This document shows positions 1 to 9,186 of a DNA stretch of 64,000 bases, in pieces. Both the position numbers and the translations under genes were made by a program. A model generated the notes under the pieces. It saw only the letters and a list, made by a program, of their open reading frames with translations. It was not told the DNA's origin and did not search any database. The stretch is from Vibrio hepatarius. Lineage in GTDB: Bacteria > Pseudomonadota > Gammaproteobacteria > Enterobacterales > Vibrionaceae. The DNA is taken from the NCBI RefSeq assembly GCF_011806575.1, contig NZ_JAATOO010000001.1, forward strand, positions 62,001-126,000. Reading direction: 5' to 3'. Positions within the stretch are counted from its first letter, which is position 1, and the number at the start of each line of letters is the position of its first letter.

Positions 1-930
1 AGCAACGCCCGACTTAACCGCAACCCAGCTGAATGAGAAGATACCTAGCGGCTTACCAATTAATAGACCTAATGCGATACCCAGTGGCAACATAGATGTC
101 AAACCTTCAACTGAAACGCCTTCCAACGAGATACCTGCGTTAGCAAATGCGAACAGAGGTAGGATGAAAAACGCGACGTACGGATGCAATGCGTGCTCCA
201 TATGTTTCAGTGGTGAGCGCTCTCCCGCATTCCCTTTCAGTGGAATAGAGAAACCAATGACCACACCTGCCAGAGTTGCGTGAACACCTGATTTCAGTAC
301 CGCTACCCACAAGATGAAACCAACGATCATGTAAGGCGTCAACTTGGTAATGTGTTTCGAGTTAAGTACAAACAACGCCGCTGTCATCGCGAAACCAACC
401 GCCAATGCGGATGTGGACAGTTCACCGGTGTAAAACAGCGCGATGATAACAACAACACCTAAGTCATCGATGATCGCCAATGCGAGCAAGAATACTTTAA
501 GGCTGGTCGGAACGCGCTTACCTAGCAGCGCCATGATACCCAAAGCAAATGCAATGTCTGTCGCTGCTGGAATTGCCCAACCTTGGACCGCTTCAGCGTT
601 GCCCGCGTTGAACATAACGTAAATTAGCGCTGGAGCCAACATACCACCTACCGCTGCAATCGCAGGGAAGATAGCCGTTTCTTTTGACTTTAACGCACCC
701 TCTAATAGTTCGCGTTTTACTTCCAAACCAATCAACAAGAAGAAGACCGCCATCAGACCATCATTGATCCAATGCGAAATAGACATACCAAAAACGTAAG
801 TGTGCAGACCACTTTGGTAAAGCTCGTTTAATGGTGAGTTAGCAATTGTCATCGCGATGGCAGCTGCAATCACTAGCAAAATACCACCAGCAGACTCCAT
901 TTTGAAAAAATCGCGAATTATATCACTCAT
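1..930 (-). CDS. nhaA: Na+/H+ antiporter NhaA (partial, C-terminus off window)
   Basis: Reading leftwards from the ATG at 928-930 gives [16 protein letters not shown] and then a strongly hydrophobic multi-spanning protein that runs off the left edge, so only about 310 N-terminal residues are present. Recognisable NhaA features are the early [13 protein letters not shown] and GLEVKRE segments and the [11 protein letters not shown] segment holding the paired aspartates of the ion-binding site. The family exchanges cytoplasmic Na+ for external H+ at the inner membrane, important for pH and sodium homeostasis in a marine bacterium. AAAGGACG precedes the start at a workable spacing. It is separated from the next operon by a terminator at 1123-1159 that serves that operon. 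Confidence 0.95.
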   Translation of the reverse strand, partial: MSDIIRDFFKMESAGGILLVIAAAIAMTIANSPLNELYQSGLHTYVFGMSISHWINDGLMAVFFLLIGLEVKRELLEGALKSKETAIFPAIAAVGGMLAPALIYVMFNAGNAEAVQGWAIPAATDIAFALGIMALLGKRVPTSLKVFLLALAIIDDLGVVVIIALFYTGELSTSALAVGFAMTAALFVLNSKHITKLTPYMIVGFILWVAVLKSGVHATLAGVVIGFSIPLKGNAGERSPLKHMEHALHPYVAFFILPLFAFANAGISLEGVSVEGLTSMLPLGIALGLLIGKPLGIFSFSWVAVKSGVA

Positions 931-1186
931 GATATCGTCCTTTTATTTATTATGTTAATAAACGATTAACAAAGAATAGTACCGAGTGTATAGACATCCA
1001 ATCAGAAGGGAAAATCGCTTCTTTAGATGTTTCACTTCGGTATTTCCGATAATAACCCCTTTAAAGTCCTCTAATTTCCTTATCCAATTATAGGCAACTG
1101 CGAGCAATATCTTGTTAAATGCAAAAAAGCAGCTCCTTTTGCATAAAGAAACTGCTTTTGTGGATGTTCAGTAAACGAGTCTTACG
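931..1186. other. Intergenic region between nhaA and the lipocalin operon
   Basis: This stretch holds the nhaA upstream region, which contains the near-palindrome GTTAATCGTTTATTAAC just before the ribosome binding site, and on its left-reading side the terminator of the lipocalin operon. I see no convincing small gene here. Confidence 0.5.
1123..1159 (-). terminator. Rho-independent terminator of the lipocalin/ABC operon
   Basis: Read on the minus strand, arms AAAAGCAG and CTGCTTTT enclose a roughly 20-base spacer and end in a run of six T residues. It lies 28 bases after the stop codon of the lipocalin-like gene. Confidence 0.8.
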
Positions 1187-2314
1187 TTAATAGCCTGTTA
1201 ACTGCATGAATCCTTTTGCACTGTGACTCCCCGTTGCTTTAATCGGTCCTTCCCAATAGGGGATGACAAACGGTAGCCAAAGGTCAGCGTTCATTGCTCG
1301 CGTACTTAAATTGATATTGTACTTCGGAATACGAATAAACCAACGCGTAGGAACCTGTTTCCCGTTTTGCATTGCCTCAGGCTGAATCGGCTCCATGACA
1401 ATCTCATCAGATTTAATCTCGTAGACTTTGCCATCATTAGTAGACAGTGTAGCAAACATATAAGGCAATTGTTGATTATGACGATATCGACTTACCGAAA
1501 GTGTTTTGTCATCGTCAAGACGCAGTACAAACCAATCCCAACCTTTTTGGCCTTCCGCCATTAAGCCGCTGCCCCACTCTTTGCTCATCCAAGCATTGCC
1601 CGTCACCGATACATGCTTGCCATCACCAAGATCTAGCGTGCCTTTCACGCGTAAAAACGGAGCGGTAATGTTGTAAGACGCCACTGGCAGTAAATCATGT
1701 TTTTGCTGGTAGCCTCGCTCTCCCGGGATGACATAAGGTCCTCGGGTTACAGTCTTTAGCTCCAGCGCAAAGGTGTCTGTTGCCGCAACAAGTTGGCCGG
1801 GAAACGGTGTGCGTCCTAATGAACGCCAGTACCAGTTGTCGATCCAAACTCTGAACGGCTGGTTAGTCATCCCCGCTTGGCCAATCCCGCCGCGCGCGAT
1901 ACGCTGTTCTCTCCACACTTTATCTTTGCTGGATATAACCACGTGGGAAACGAAAATCTGTGGACTCAACCACCCAGACATGTTGCTGTCGTTCGATGCA
2001 ATACGGAAGTAACTCCACTGCACGCCATATTCTTCGCCGTTTTCATCAGTGACGTTAGCAAAGAAGTGCCACCACTCGTGCTGAAACGCATTATGGAATG
2101 CAAAATCACCAGGTAATCTCACTGGCGAATCGGGTAATACAGGGTCGAAGACTTGATTAGATTGAGCGGTGAGTATGTCGCTAATCTCGTTAATTTCTAC
2201 TTCAACTGACGCGCTTTGCAGCTTATCGAAATACACCGCGACGAGTAGTGCAGCAACAATACACAACGCAAGTACCGAGATACCGACTCTGATATATTTG
2301 CTCTTGGTAATCAC
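1187..2314 (-). CDS. CrtC/AttH-type lipocalin-like protein, membrane anchored
   Basis: A 375-residue protein with one N-terminal membrane segment (about residues 9-28) and a periplasmic body. The FQHEWWHFFANV and GVQWSYFRI stretches and the later GWDWFVLRLDDD stretch are typical of the lipocalin-like domain named for carotenoid 1,2-hydratase CrtC and Agrobacterium AttH; members are annotated as predicted hydrolases but most have no proven reaction. Its start overlaps the stop of the upstream permease gene by 4 bases, so it is the last gene of an ATPase-permease-lipocalin operon. I infer that it handles a lipophilic ligand for the transporter. No carotenoid genes are nearby, so hydratase activity is unlikely. 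Confidence 0.75.
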   Translation of the reverse strand: MITKSKYIRVGISVLALCIVAALLVAVYFDKLQSASVEVEINEISDILTAQSNQVFDPVLPDSPVRLPGDFAFHNAFQHEWWHFFANVTDENGEEYGVQWSYFRIASNDSNMSGWLSPQIFVSHVVISSKDKVWREQRIARGGIGQAGMTNQPFRVWIDNWYWRSLGRTPFPGQLVAATDTFALELKTVTRGPYVIPGERGYQQKHDLLPVASYNITAPFLRVKGTLDLGDGKHVSVTGNAWMSKEWGSGLMAEGQKGWDWFVLRLDDDKTLSVSRYRHNQQLPYMFATLSTNDGKVYEIKSDEIVMEPIQPEAMQNGKQVPTRWFIRIPKYNINLSTRAMNADLWLPFVIPYWEGPIKATGSHSAKGFMQLTGY

Positions 2315-4764
2315 AGCGAATCCCTCAATGACTTCATCGGCGTGTTTCTCACCATTCTCAATACTGGAACTGCGCCAGCGATCATCAATGACAACATAGT
2401 AAGTGACGCGGTTTTAATGTATTCAAAAGGAATTAGTTGCAGCTCTAGCGTCCAGCCAAAAGACTGTTTGATGACAATATCAACAACCAGCCTCGCCAAT
2501 GCCAATCCAAGCGGCATCGCAATCAAAATTGAAATTGCACCAAAGACGAATAGCTGCAAACTGCCCATCAAAATCAGCTCTCGACCAGACATACCGACAC
2601 AGCGTAGCAACGAAATGTGTTTCTGCCGCGAGACTTCCCCCGCTACGGTAGCGAAGAAGATACCAAATATCGCGATCACCAACGTGATGTTACCCAGTGT
2701 ATCGGCGATCGAGAACGTACGGTCAAACACCCGTAATGCTTGCTGGTGGATATGACTATTGTCAAAGATCCGGTCCGAGTCGATTCGGAACACAGATTCC
2801 ATACGATGCCGGAGACTCGCCACACTCACGCCGTCGCTTAATACCGCACCAAGTGCCACACTTCCGCTGCCGGCATACGCGTAAAGCCAGTTACGGTGTG
2901 ACAACAGAACTTGGTTATACGGGTTGCCGTAATCATAATAGACGCCAACCACTCGCCAACCCGGACCTAACTCTTCCGGTAAATCGATCGCGTCACCCGG
3001 GCGAATACCTAACTTAAGTGCCATCGACTCACTGACCATCACACCTTTGGATTGATGCAAATGGTACCAGTAGTTAGGAATACCCAGTTTAACCGTCAGC
3101 GCGTCAAGCTCACCTTCAGAGCCACCCGTACTAACAACCTGTAGCGCTCCACTAGAAGTCATGACTTCTTTTTCCCAACGCCACCAAACCGACTCGACCT
3201 CTGGCTGTTTCGTTAGCCAAGAGCTGATTCGCCCTGCTGAACTGGTATTTGGATAAACGTACAAGTCTGCCGCTAAGCGCTGAGTCAACCATTTATCAGT
3301 GGTGTCGCGGAAGCTGCCAACCATAGTTTCAACACCAATATTAGCCGCCATAGCAAGCATGAAGCCCATTGTTGCAACGCCGCGGTAGCTCATGCTCGCC
3401 GCCGCATCCGCAAAGAACCAACGCACTTTCACCCAACGCAATGAGTAAGAAAACATACCGAATACACGCCAAATGATATACGGTGTGAAAAGCGCGACGC
3501 TTAATAACATCAGAGCAATAATCGCAAAGCCAGATTCTTGAGTTTTTGGCGCTTGGTAAATCGCAATCGCTGCGACACACAAGGCACATGCAATCAAAGC
3601 TTGAATCGTAAATTCAGTACCCGCAAAACGAACCAATGAAAGGCGCGTAGTTAGTCGAATCGGTTGCGAGCGCAGCAAACGCACCAAAGGCCAAGCACAC
3701 GCCACCGCTGCGCCAATTAATGTCAACATTAAGCTGTACAAGCTGGCATCCCAGCGCCAGCCGATGGCCAACCCAACATTCGCGTTGTATAAATCGCTCA
3801 AACTTGCTGAGACCGATGGTATTAGCTGATTCGCAAGGAACAAACCAAATGCGTTACCGCACAGCCAGCTAGCAAGTACCAAGAAGAACAACTCGAGCAT
3901 CAGCGCTTGGGTTAATTGCCAGCCTGATACCCCCATCTGTCTTAAAATCCCGACCAGCAATTGTCTCTGCACCAACGATAGTGACATTGCTTGATAGAAG
4001 ATGAATAAGCCAACCAAAAACGCCAACATGCCCATCGCGCTCAAGTTGATGTGGAAAGCTTGGGTGAGTGATTCAAGCTCTTTGCGTGAACTGCGGCTAA
4101 GTTCCATCCCATTGGGAAGGTAAGATTTCAATCGCTGCAGTTTCTCTGGTGGCATCTCGCTACACGCGATAACCGAAATACCAGAGCTTCTCTCCAACAT
4201 TCTTAACAGCGCGATATCAGCCAGGATACGAGTACCGTTCAGCATCCCTTGCGTATCAACGACGATAGGGCCGAGTTTGCTGCCGTCTTCCAACTCAATT
4301 GAATCGCCATTACGCCACTTTTTGTGTTTGGCAAGATCTTGGCTCACCAGTATAGGGTATGGCGGTTTCATTAGTGCTAGTGAAGCAGCGTCACTAAGTA
4401 GTGCTCCCGGCTGTAACTTGAGCATTGAAGCTGGGTCGATACCCACTAACGTCAGGTCACTGTCATCGGCAGTACGAATACGCAAGTGTTCAAACGGCGC
4501 ACATTGATTGAATCCGTCACGGCGTAATTGAACGTAGAAACCTTGAGGGATTTTACTGGTCGCGTGTTTCGGACGGATGCGATAAGGAAGAGGATTGGAG
4601 AACAGTTTTTCGCCGTGCTCATAACTTTGACGAGCATGACTGTTGATCGAACTAACACCAACAAGTAGTGAAACACCTAACGTCAAACCAAGCCAGACAA
4701 GAATGATTTGAAATGGGTAGCGTCTGTAGTGGCCAAGTAGCGCTCTAACTACGGGCCATAACAT
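2311..4764 (-). CDS. ABC transporter permease, FtsX/MacB-type, large
   Basis: A protein of about 817 residues with two FtsX-type modules: an N-terminal membrane helix followed by a long periplasmic domain, a central membrane block, a second periplasmic domain (about 480-680), and three C-terminal helices. This layout matches lipoprotein- or lipid-handling permeases of the LolCE/YbbP type rather than solute importers. I chose the ATG at 4762-4764, which has a near-perfect AAGGAGG eight bases upstream; a longer open frame begins at 4812 but lacks such a site. The start overlaps the end of the ATPase gene by 20 bases and the stop overlaps the lipocalin-like gene, indicating coupled translation. 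Substrate unknown. Confidence 0.85.
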   Translation of the reverse strand: MLWPVVRALLGHYRRYPFQIILVWLGLTLGVSLLVGVSSINSHARQSYEHGEKLFSNPLPYRIRPKHATSKIPQGFYVQLRRDGFNQCAPFEHLRIRTADDSDLTLVGIDPASMLKLQPGALLSDAASLALMKPPYPILVSQDLAKHKKWRNGDSIELEDGSKLGPIVVDTQGMLNGTRILADIALLRMLERSSGISVIACSEMPPEKLQRLKSYLPNGMELSRSSRKELESLTQAFHINLSAMGMLAFLVGLFIFYQAMSLSLVQRQLLVGILRQMGVSGWQLTQALMLELFFLVLASWLCGNAFGLFLANQLIPSVSASLSDLYNANVGLAIGWRWDASLYSLMLTLIGAAVACAWPLVRLLRSQPIRLTTRLSLVRFAGTEFTIQALIACALCVAAIAIYQAPKTQESGFAIIALMLLSVALFTPYIIWRVFGMFSYSLRWVKVRWFFADAAASMSYRGVATMGFMLAMAANIGVETMVGSFRDTTDKWLTQRLAADLYVYPNTSSAGRISSWLTKQPEVESVWWRWEKEVMTSSGALQVVSTGGSEGELDALTVKLGIPNYWYHLHQSKGVMVSESMALKLGIRPGDAIDLPEELGPGWRVVGVYYDYGNPYNQVLLSHRNWLYAYAGSGSVALGAVLSDGVSVASLRHRMESVFRIDSDRIFDNSHIHQQALRVFDRTFSIADTLGNITLVIAIFGIFFATVAGEVSRQKHISLLRCVGMSGRELILMGSLQLFVFGAISILIAMPLGLALARLVVDIVIKQSFGWTLELQLIPFEYIKTASLTMLSLMIAGAVPVLRMVRNTPMKSLRDSL

Positions 4765-5416
4765 GCAACTGCCCTCCTTGCAGACGGATTTTACCTTCCA
4801 TATGGTCAGCAACGCGTTGGCTGTGAGTCACCAACAACAAGGTACATTCTAGTTGCTTGGATAACGTGGTTAGCAATCTCATTACTGCTTCTGCATTACG
4901 CTCATCAAGGCTACCGGTCGGTTCGTCAGCAAGGAGAATCTTTGGTTCCATGTACAGAGCACGCGCAATCGCAGCACGTTGTTGTTGTCCACCAGATACT
5001 TCTTCAGGATAACGACCGAGCAGAGGCATAAGGTCAAGTGCAGAGAGAATTTGTCGCCACAAGCCGTGATCTTCAGGCAGCCCTTTGAGCTGACGACAAA
5101 AACGGATATTGTCCGCGACATTCAGTGTAGGTAACAGATTGAATTGCTGGAAGATAAGACCGATATTGTTGCGACGATAAACGGTACGTTTGCTCTGCGA
5201 GACATCGTGCATAGAAAAATGAGGAAAGTGGATCTCACCAGAATCTACTTTATCCAACCCTGCGATAAGGTTGAGCAGCGTACTCTTGCCTGAGCCACTT
5301 TCCCCCATCAGAGCGACTTGTTCGCCTTGACTTAACGACAACTCAGCACCTTGCAAAACTGGATGAAATTCATCACCATCTAGATAGCCTTTACACAGGT
5401 CTGTTAGTTGAAGCAT
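4745..5416 (-). CDS. ABC transporter ATP-binding protein, LolD/MacB-like
   Basis: A 223-residue ATPase carrying Walker [10 protein letters not shown], a Q-loop (FQQFNLL), the signature VSGGQQQR, Walker B ILLADEP with catalytic Glu, and a switch His in LLVTHSQ. The sequence class is that of LolD and MacB, whose partners are FtsX-type permeases, consistent with the permease directly downstream. I start it at ATG 5414-5416 ([12 protein letters not shown]), since the six extra upstream codons begin with TTG. It heads the three-gene operon; the 124 bases before it hold the presumed promoter. Role in export or envelope lipid handling is inferred from family. Confidence 0.88.
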   Translation of the reverse strand: MLQLTDLCKGYLDGDEFHPVLQGAELSLSQGEQVALMGESGSGKSTLLNLIAGLDKVDSGEIHFPHFSMHDVSQSKRTVYRRNNIGLIFQQFNLLPTLNVADNIRFCRQLKGLPEDHGLWRQILSALDLMPLLGRYPEEVSGGQQQRAAIARALYMEPKILLADEPTGSLDERNAEAVMRLLTTLSKQLECTLLLVTHSQRVADHMEGKIRLQGGQLHVMARS

Positions 5417-5506
5417 TAATACTCTCGCAAACAATAAAAATTTGGACTGTGAATCTACACTAAATCGATGGCAGTAGGAAGTATTTTGGATACTAGATCA
5501 CAAGAT

Positions 5507-5522
5507 ATGCACCAAAATGCAT
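5507..5522. promoter_or_regulatory. Small inverted repeat upstream of the ABC operon
   Basis: ATGCA and TGCAT arms separated by six bases lie between the MATE gene stop and the ABC operon, about 90 bases before the ATPase start. It could be an operator; the arms are short, so this is weak. Confidence 0.25.
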
Positions 5523-5540
5523 CAATTTAACGTCCGAGTT

Positions 5541-6971
5541 CTAATTTTCAATCAAATTTCGAATCCATTTGCGCGTATTCATACGATAAAGTGAGCCTAC
5601 CCACTTAATCGCTTCTTCGGTCAAAAACAGCATATATATCCATTCTGGCTGCCAACCCAACCCAATCGCAGCGAACGCAGCAAGCGGGATGCCGATCATC
5701 CACTGTGCGACTAGGTCTTGGTACAAACAGAATTTCACATCACCGCCTGCACGGAGCACACCGACGATCGTCATCATGGGAACAGAGCGAAGGATAATCG
5801 CCACGCACAGTACCAACATGAACTTCTCGGCTAGAATGCGAGTGTCATCGGTCAGTGCACTAAACGCATTGAGAACCAAACCTTGGGTAAAGTACAACAC
5901 AATCGCGACAGCAATACCGACAAGTAGACTGAGTACTGTTACACCTATCGCTTGATAGTACACTTGCTCATAGTTCTTAGCGCCAATTTGGTTACCCACT
6001 AACACTGCTGCTGCGTTAGACATACCGATCAACAATGCCAACGAGATTGACTCGACTGGCGTCATCACCGATAACGCCGCTAGGCCTTGAACACCAGATT
6101 GTCCCATTATCGCGTGGTAGGCGAACAGCCCCCCCGCCCAAGCGAGAAAGTTAAACGTTGTCGGTAGAGAAAGTTTAAGAAAACGCACCACTCGATGCAG
6201 ATCGAGTACTGCTTTAATGTCAGCAAAGCTAAACGCCAGCAAGTGCTTTTTGAAATACAGATAGCCATACAAGGTGCCTACCTCAATTGCACCGCTTAAC
6301 ACAGTCGCAATTGCCGCACCTTTAATGCCCATTGGCGGCACGCCGAACTTACCGAAAATAAAGATCCAGTTAAGAAATACGTTGGACAGAATACCAATGC
6401 CACTAAAGAAGGTACTGATGCCTGGTTTATGCATCGCACGCAGGCCGACCGACATACTGGCAACGCATGCAACCGCGAACATACTTACCGATGTAATCAC
6501 CAAATAATCAGCACCGAGCTGAATAACGTTATCTGACTCCGTCGCCAACGACATGACTTGTGTTGGGAAAAGAATAAATAGAAAAGCCGTCAATCCAGCA
6601 AATAAACTTGCGACAAACCACGTCAGCGCCGTACTTTCACGTACACCTTGTTTATTACCTGCTCCCCAATACTGCGCAGTAAGTAACGCACCACCCGTAG
6701 TAACACCCACTAGCATGATGGTCGTAACAAATGTCGCACGCGCTGCCACACCCACTGCCGCGATTTCTGCTTCACCAAGTTGACCGAGCATGAGAACATC
6801 GACCAAACTGCGGCTAGAGAACATAATACTTTGCAACGTAATCGGCATCGCAATAGCCACTAGGCGACGGAAAAAGTCTCCTCGAGTGTGATATAAGATC
6901 TGAGAAATCATAAAGAACGACTTACCTCTAGCGACAACAGGCTGAAAATTAGGAAAAAATTGACTGGTCAT
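5541..6971 (-). CDS. MATE family multidrug/metabolite exporter
   Basis: A 476-residue inner-membrane protein with the twelve-helix MATE pattern in two repeats; the segment MPITLQSIMFSSRSLVDVLMLGQLGEAEIAAVG is diagnostic of helix 1 of the family, and a matching repeat starts near residue 260. MATE proteins export cationic drugs or metabolites using Na+ or H+ gradients. The ATG at 6971 is used; an inner Met 20 codons later (MISQILYH) would also give a complete first helix, so the true start is uncertain. It is transcribed divergently from the YbjT-like gene with only 48 bases between the starts. No substrate can be read from sequence. Confidence 0.88.
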   Translation of the reverse strand: MTSQFFPNFQPVVARGKSFFMISQILYHTRGDFFRRLVAIAMPITLQSIMFSSRSLVDVLMLGQLGEAEIAAVGVAARATFVTTIMLVGVTTGGALLTAQYWGAGNKQGVRESTALTWFVASLFAGLTAFLFILFPTQVMSLATESDNVIQLGADYLVITSVSMFAVACVASMSVGLRAMHKPGISTFFSGIGILSNVFLNWIFIFGKFGVPPMGIKGAAIATVLSGAIEVGTLYGYLYFKKHLLAFSFADIKAVLDLHRVVRFLKLSLPTTFNFLAWAGGLFAYHAIMGQSGVQGLAALSVMTPVESISLALLIGMSNAAAVLVGNQIGAKNYEQVYYQAIGVTVLSLLVGIAVAIVLYFTQGLVLNAFSALTDDTRILAEKFMLVLCVAIILRSVPMMTIVGVLRAGGDVKFCLYQDLVAQWMIGIPLAAFAAIGLGWQPEWIYMLFLTEEAIKWVGSLYRMNTRKWIRNLIEN

Positions 6972-7019
6972 TATATGATCAGGCGCATATATAAACCATC
7001 AAAATAACCGAGGTCATGG

Positions 7020-8444
7020 ATGAAAAAAGTGCTGGTTTTAGGGGCTTCTGGCTACGTTGGTTCGCAACTGTTATTTCAGTTGTGCGAACAAGGCTATCAA
7101 GTCACGGCCGCCTCAAGACAAATTGATTACCTGTCCGCTAGGATAACGCCCCACCCTAACCTCACGATTACCTACCTTGATCTTGCGGATAAGCAAGCAA
7201 CGTTAGAATTGGTCCCACAATTTGAGCTGGTGTATTTTCTGGTACATGGTATGGCTCATGGCCATGATTTCCTCGACTACGAACTCTCGCTTGCGGAAAA
7301 CTTCTGCGACGCTTTATCAGTCAGCTCCGTCAAGCACGTTATCTTTTTAAGTGCCCTACAGCCACAAACTGCCAACTCTGAGCACCTTAAAGCGCGTAAA
7401 ATGACAGGTGAGATCATCCGTAAAGCTAATGTACCCATCACCGAGCTACGTGCTGGCGTCATTATTGGCGCAGGTTCGGCGGCATTCGAAATCATGCGTG
7501 ATTTTGTCTACAACATGCCGATTCTTATCACGCCCAAATGGGTGGATTCAAAAGCGAACCCAATCGCACTCGAGAACCTGAATCACTATTTACTCTCACT
7601 CGCCGAAGAAACACCCACAGAACATACTCTCTATGAAGTGGGCGGCCCTGATACGCTAAGTTATCGTGAGCAATTTAAAGTCATCAGTGAAGTGGTCAAA
7701 AAGCCGATTACTCTCGTCTCGACATCGTTGCTGACACCAAAGTTGGCGTCCAAATGGTTAGCCTTGGTCACCTCAGTACCATCCAGCATTGGCGCGGCGT
7801 TGCTTTCAGGGCTAGAGCATGACTTTATCGCTCAATCACAAGATATCCGCACCAAATACCCGCAAACACTTATCTCGTTCCGCGATATGGTTAAAGACAG
7901 TATCGCAGCGGAAGGCACTTTTGTTCGCAGTGAAGTCTGGGGCTTTGACCCAGCGGCATTAAAGCGTTGGCAAGCGGGATACGGTTACTATCCTAAGCAG
8001 ACTGGCGCAACCATAGAAACGCAATCCAGCAACGAACAGTTGTGGCAAGTCGTAAAACAAATTGGTAGTCGTAAAGAAGGATACTTCTTTGCAAATGCAC
8101 TTTGGCGTACGCGAGAGTGGCTGGATATATTTTTCGGCGGCGGTAAGCCCGTTAGACGCTCCCCACCAGGACCAGAGCTCAAAGTTGGAGACTTTATCGA
8201 TTCGTGGAAAGTCATCCGCTGTGAGGAGTCGCGCTTTTTATCGTTATTATTTGGTATGAAAGGACCGGGACTCGGACGACTGGAATTTACCATTGAGGAT
8301 TTGGGCGACAGACGTCGACTCAACGTGACGGCATGGTGGCATCCACAGGGTTTACGCGGCTTGTTGTATTGGTTTGCGATGATGCCCGCTCACCTGTTTA
8401 TCTTTAAAGGCATGGTTAAAGCGATCGTTAGAAAAGCCAAATAA
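7020..8444 (+). CDS. NAD(P)-binding SDR-like protein with DUF2867 domain (YbjT-like)
   Basis: A 474-residue protein with two parts. Residues 1-290 form an atypical short-chain dehydrogenase fold starting with the dinucleotide-binding motif GASGYVGSQ; residues 330-474 match the DUF2867 domain, including WRTREWLD and a C-terminal GLLYWFAMMPAHLFIF hydrophobic stretch. Length and layout fit Escherichia coli YbjT, whose function is unproven. The start is the ATG at 7020 preceded by GAGG at proper spacing (ataaccgaggtcatgg). The gene ends at a bidirectional terminator and has no operon partner. Possible oxidoreductase acting on a membrane-associated substrate; this is inference. Confidence 0.8.
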   Translation: MKKVLVLGASGYVGSQLLFQLCEQGYQVTAASRQIDYLSARITPHPNLTITYLDLADKQATLELVPQFELVYFLVHGMAHGHDFLDYELSLAENFCDALSVSSVKHVIFLSALQPQTANSEHLKARKMTGEIIRKANVPITELRAGVIIGAGSAAFEIMRDFVYNMPILITPKWVDSKANPIALENLNHYLLSLAEETPTEHTLYEVGGPDTLSYREQFKVISEVVKKPITLVSTSLLTPKLASKWLALVTSVPSSIGAALLSGLEHDFIAQSQDIRTKYPQTLISFRDMVKDSIAAEGTFVRSEVWGFDPAALKRWQAGYGYYPKQTGATIETQSSNEQLWQVVKQIGSRKEGYFFANALWRTREWLDIFFGGGKPVRRSPPGPELKVGDFIDSWKVIRCEESRFLSLLFGMKGPGLGRLEFTIEDLGDRRRLNVTAWWHPQGLRGLLYWFAMMPAHLFIFKGMVKAIVRKAK

Positions 8445-8477
8445 CAATGAAAACACGAGCAGTAAAGCCTTATATGC

Positions 8478-8509
8478 AAAAAGAGCTTCCTTATATGGAA
8501 GCTCTTTTT
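8478..8509. terminator. Bidirectional terminator between convergent genes
   Basis: AAGAGCTTCC and GGAAGCTCTT form a perfect 10-bp stem around a six-base loop, flanked by A and T runs, so it can serve both the YbjT-like gene (plus) and the DUF2913 gene (minus). Confidence 0.9.
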
Positions 8510-8526
8510 AATATTATGCCCAGAAA

Positions 8527-9186
8527 CTAGATCTGAAAGCTGAGCGGAATTTCTGCCAAATGCTGACCACGATTACCAGGATAAATCAGGTATTCACCGT
8601 GGTACTTAACATTAGACTTATAATCTGTCACTTTGTGAACCATAAAGCCCGCTTGAGTTGCTTTCTCTACGAACTGAGCGTGGTGCCCACGTACAAACCA
8701 ACTCATCGGTTTAACCAGCAACTCACCATCAAAACAGCTGTCGCATTGGTCTGCACACAGCCCCAACGAGTTCTGTCCTTCAGTGTAAAGCTGCACTTTG
8801 CCGCACCCGACTAACGGCTCAGAAGTTGAAACTTCCCAACCTTCGTTTTCCATCATATCGAGAAACGCTTCAACGTCGCTGTCTTTTATGATTCGCTCAG
8901 GTTTGTCTTGCGCGAAAAATTCGCCGTAGAACTTACTGATGCGTTGAAACGTGAACATCAATCCTGCGTCGTTGCCTTTCGAACGCCCTGCTTTTTGCCA
9001 ACGCGTTAAATCATCTACCACACAACGTGGGAAACGCTGTGATTTCAGCGCTTTGGTCACCCAACGCACCAAGTAATGGTTATTCGCAACTGGTGCGTTA
9101 ACCGCTTTACCAGACTTGTGTTCCGCCGCAAGCTCATCAAGCGCGGCATTAACTAATTTTTGAATCTCAATTGTATATTCAGACAT
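8527..9186 (-). CDS. DUF2913 family protein
   Basis: A 219-residue soluble protein that I recognise as the Vibrio-restricted DUF2913 family (NHYLVRWVTKALKSQRFPRCV near the N-terminus). It has a cysteine-rich stretch (CADQCDSC, about residues 145-152 of the chosen frame) that could bind metal. The start is the ATG at 9184-9186, which shares its A with the TAA stop of the upstream efflux gene (TAATG) and has AAAGG before it, so translation is coupled to that gene. A longer frame to 9264 would overlap bcr by 79 bases and is not preferred. Function unknown. Confidence 0.8.
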   Translation of the reverse strand: MSEYTIEIQKLVNAALDELAAEHKSGKAVNAPVANNHYLVRWVTKALKSQRFPRCVVDDLTRWQKAGRSKGNDAGLMFTFQRISKFYGEFFAQDKPERIIKDSDVEAFLDMMENEGWEVSTSEPLVGCGKVQLYTEGQNSLGLCADQCDSCFDGELLVKPMSWFVRGHHAQFVEKATQAGFMVHKVTDYKSNVKYHGEYLIYPGNRGQHLAEIPLSFQI

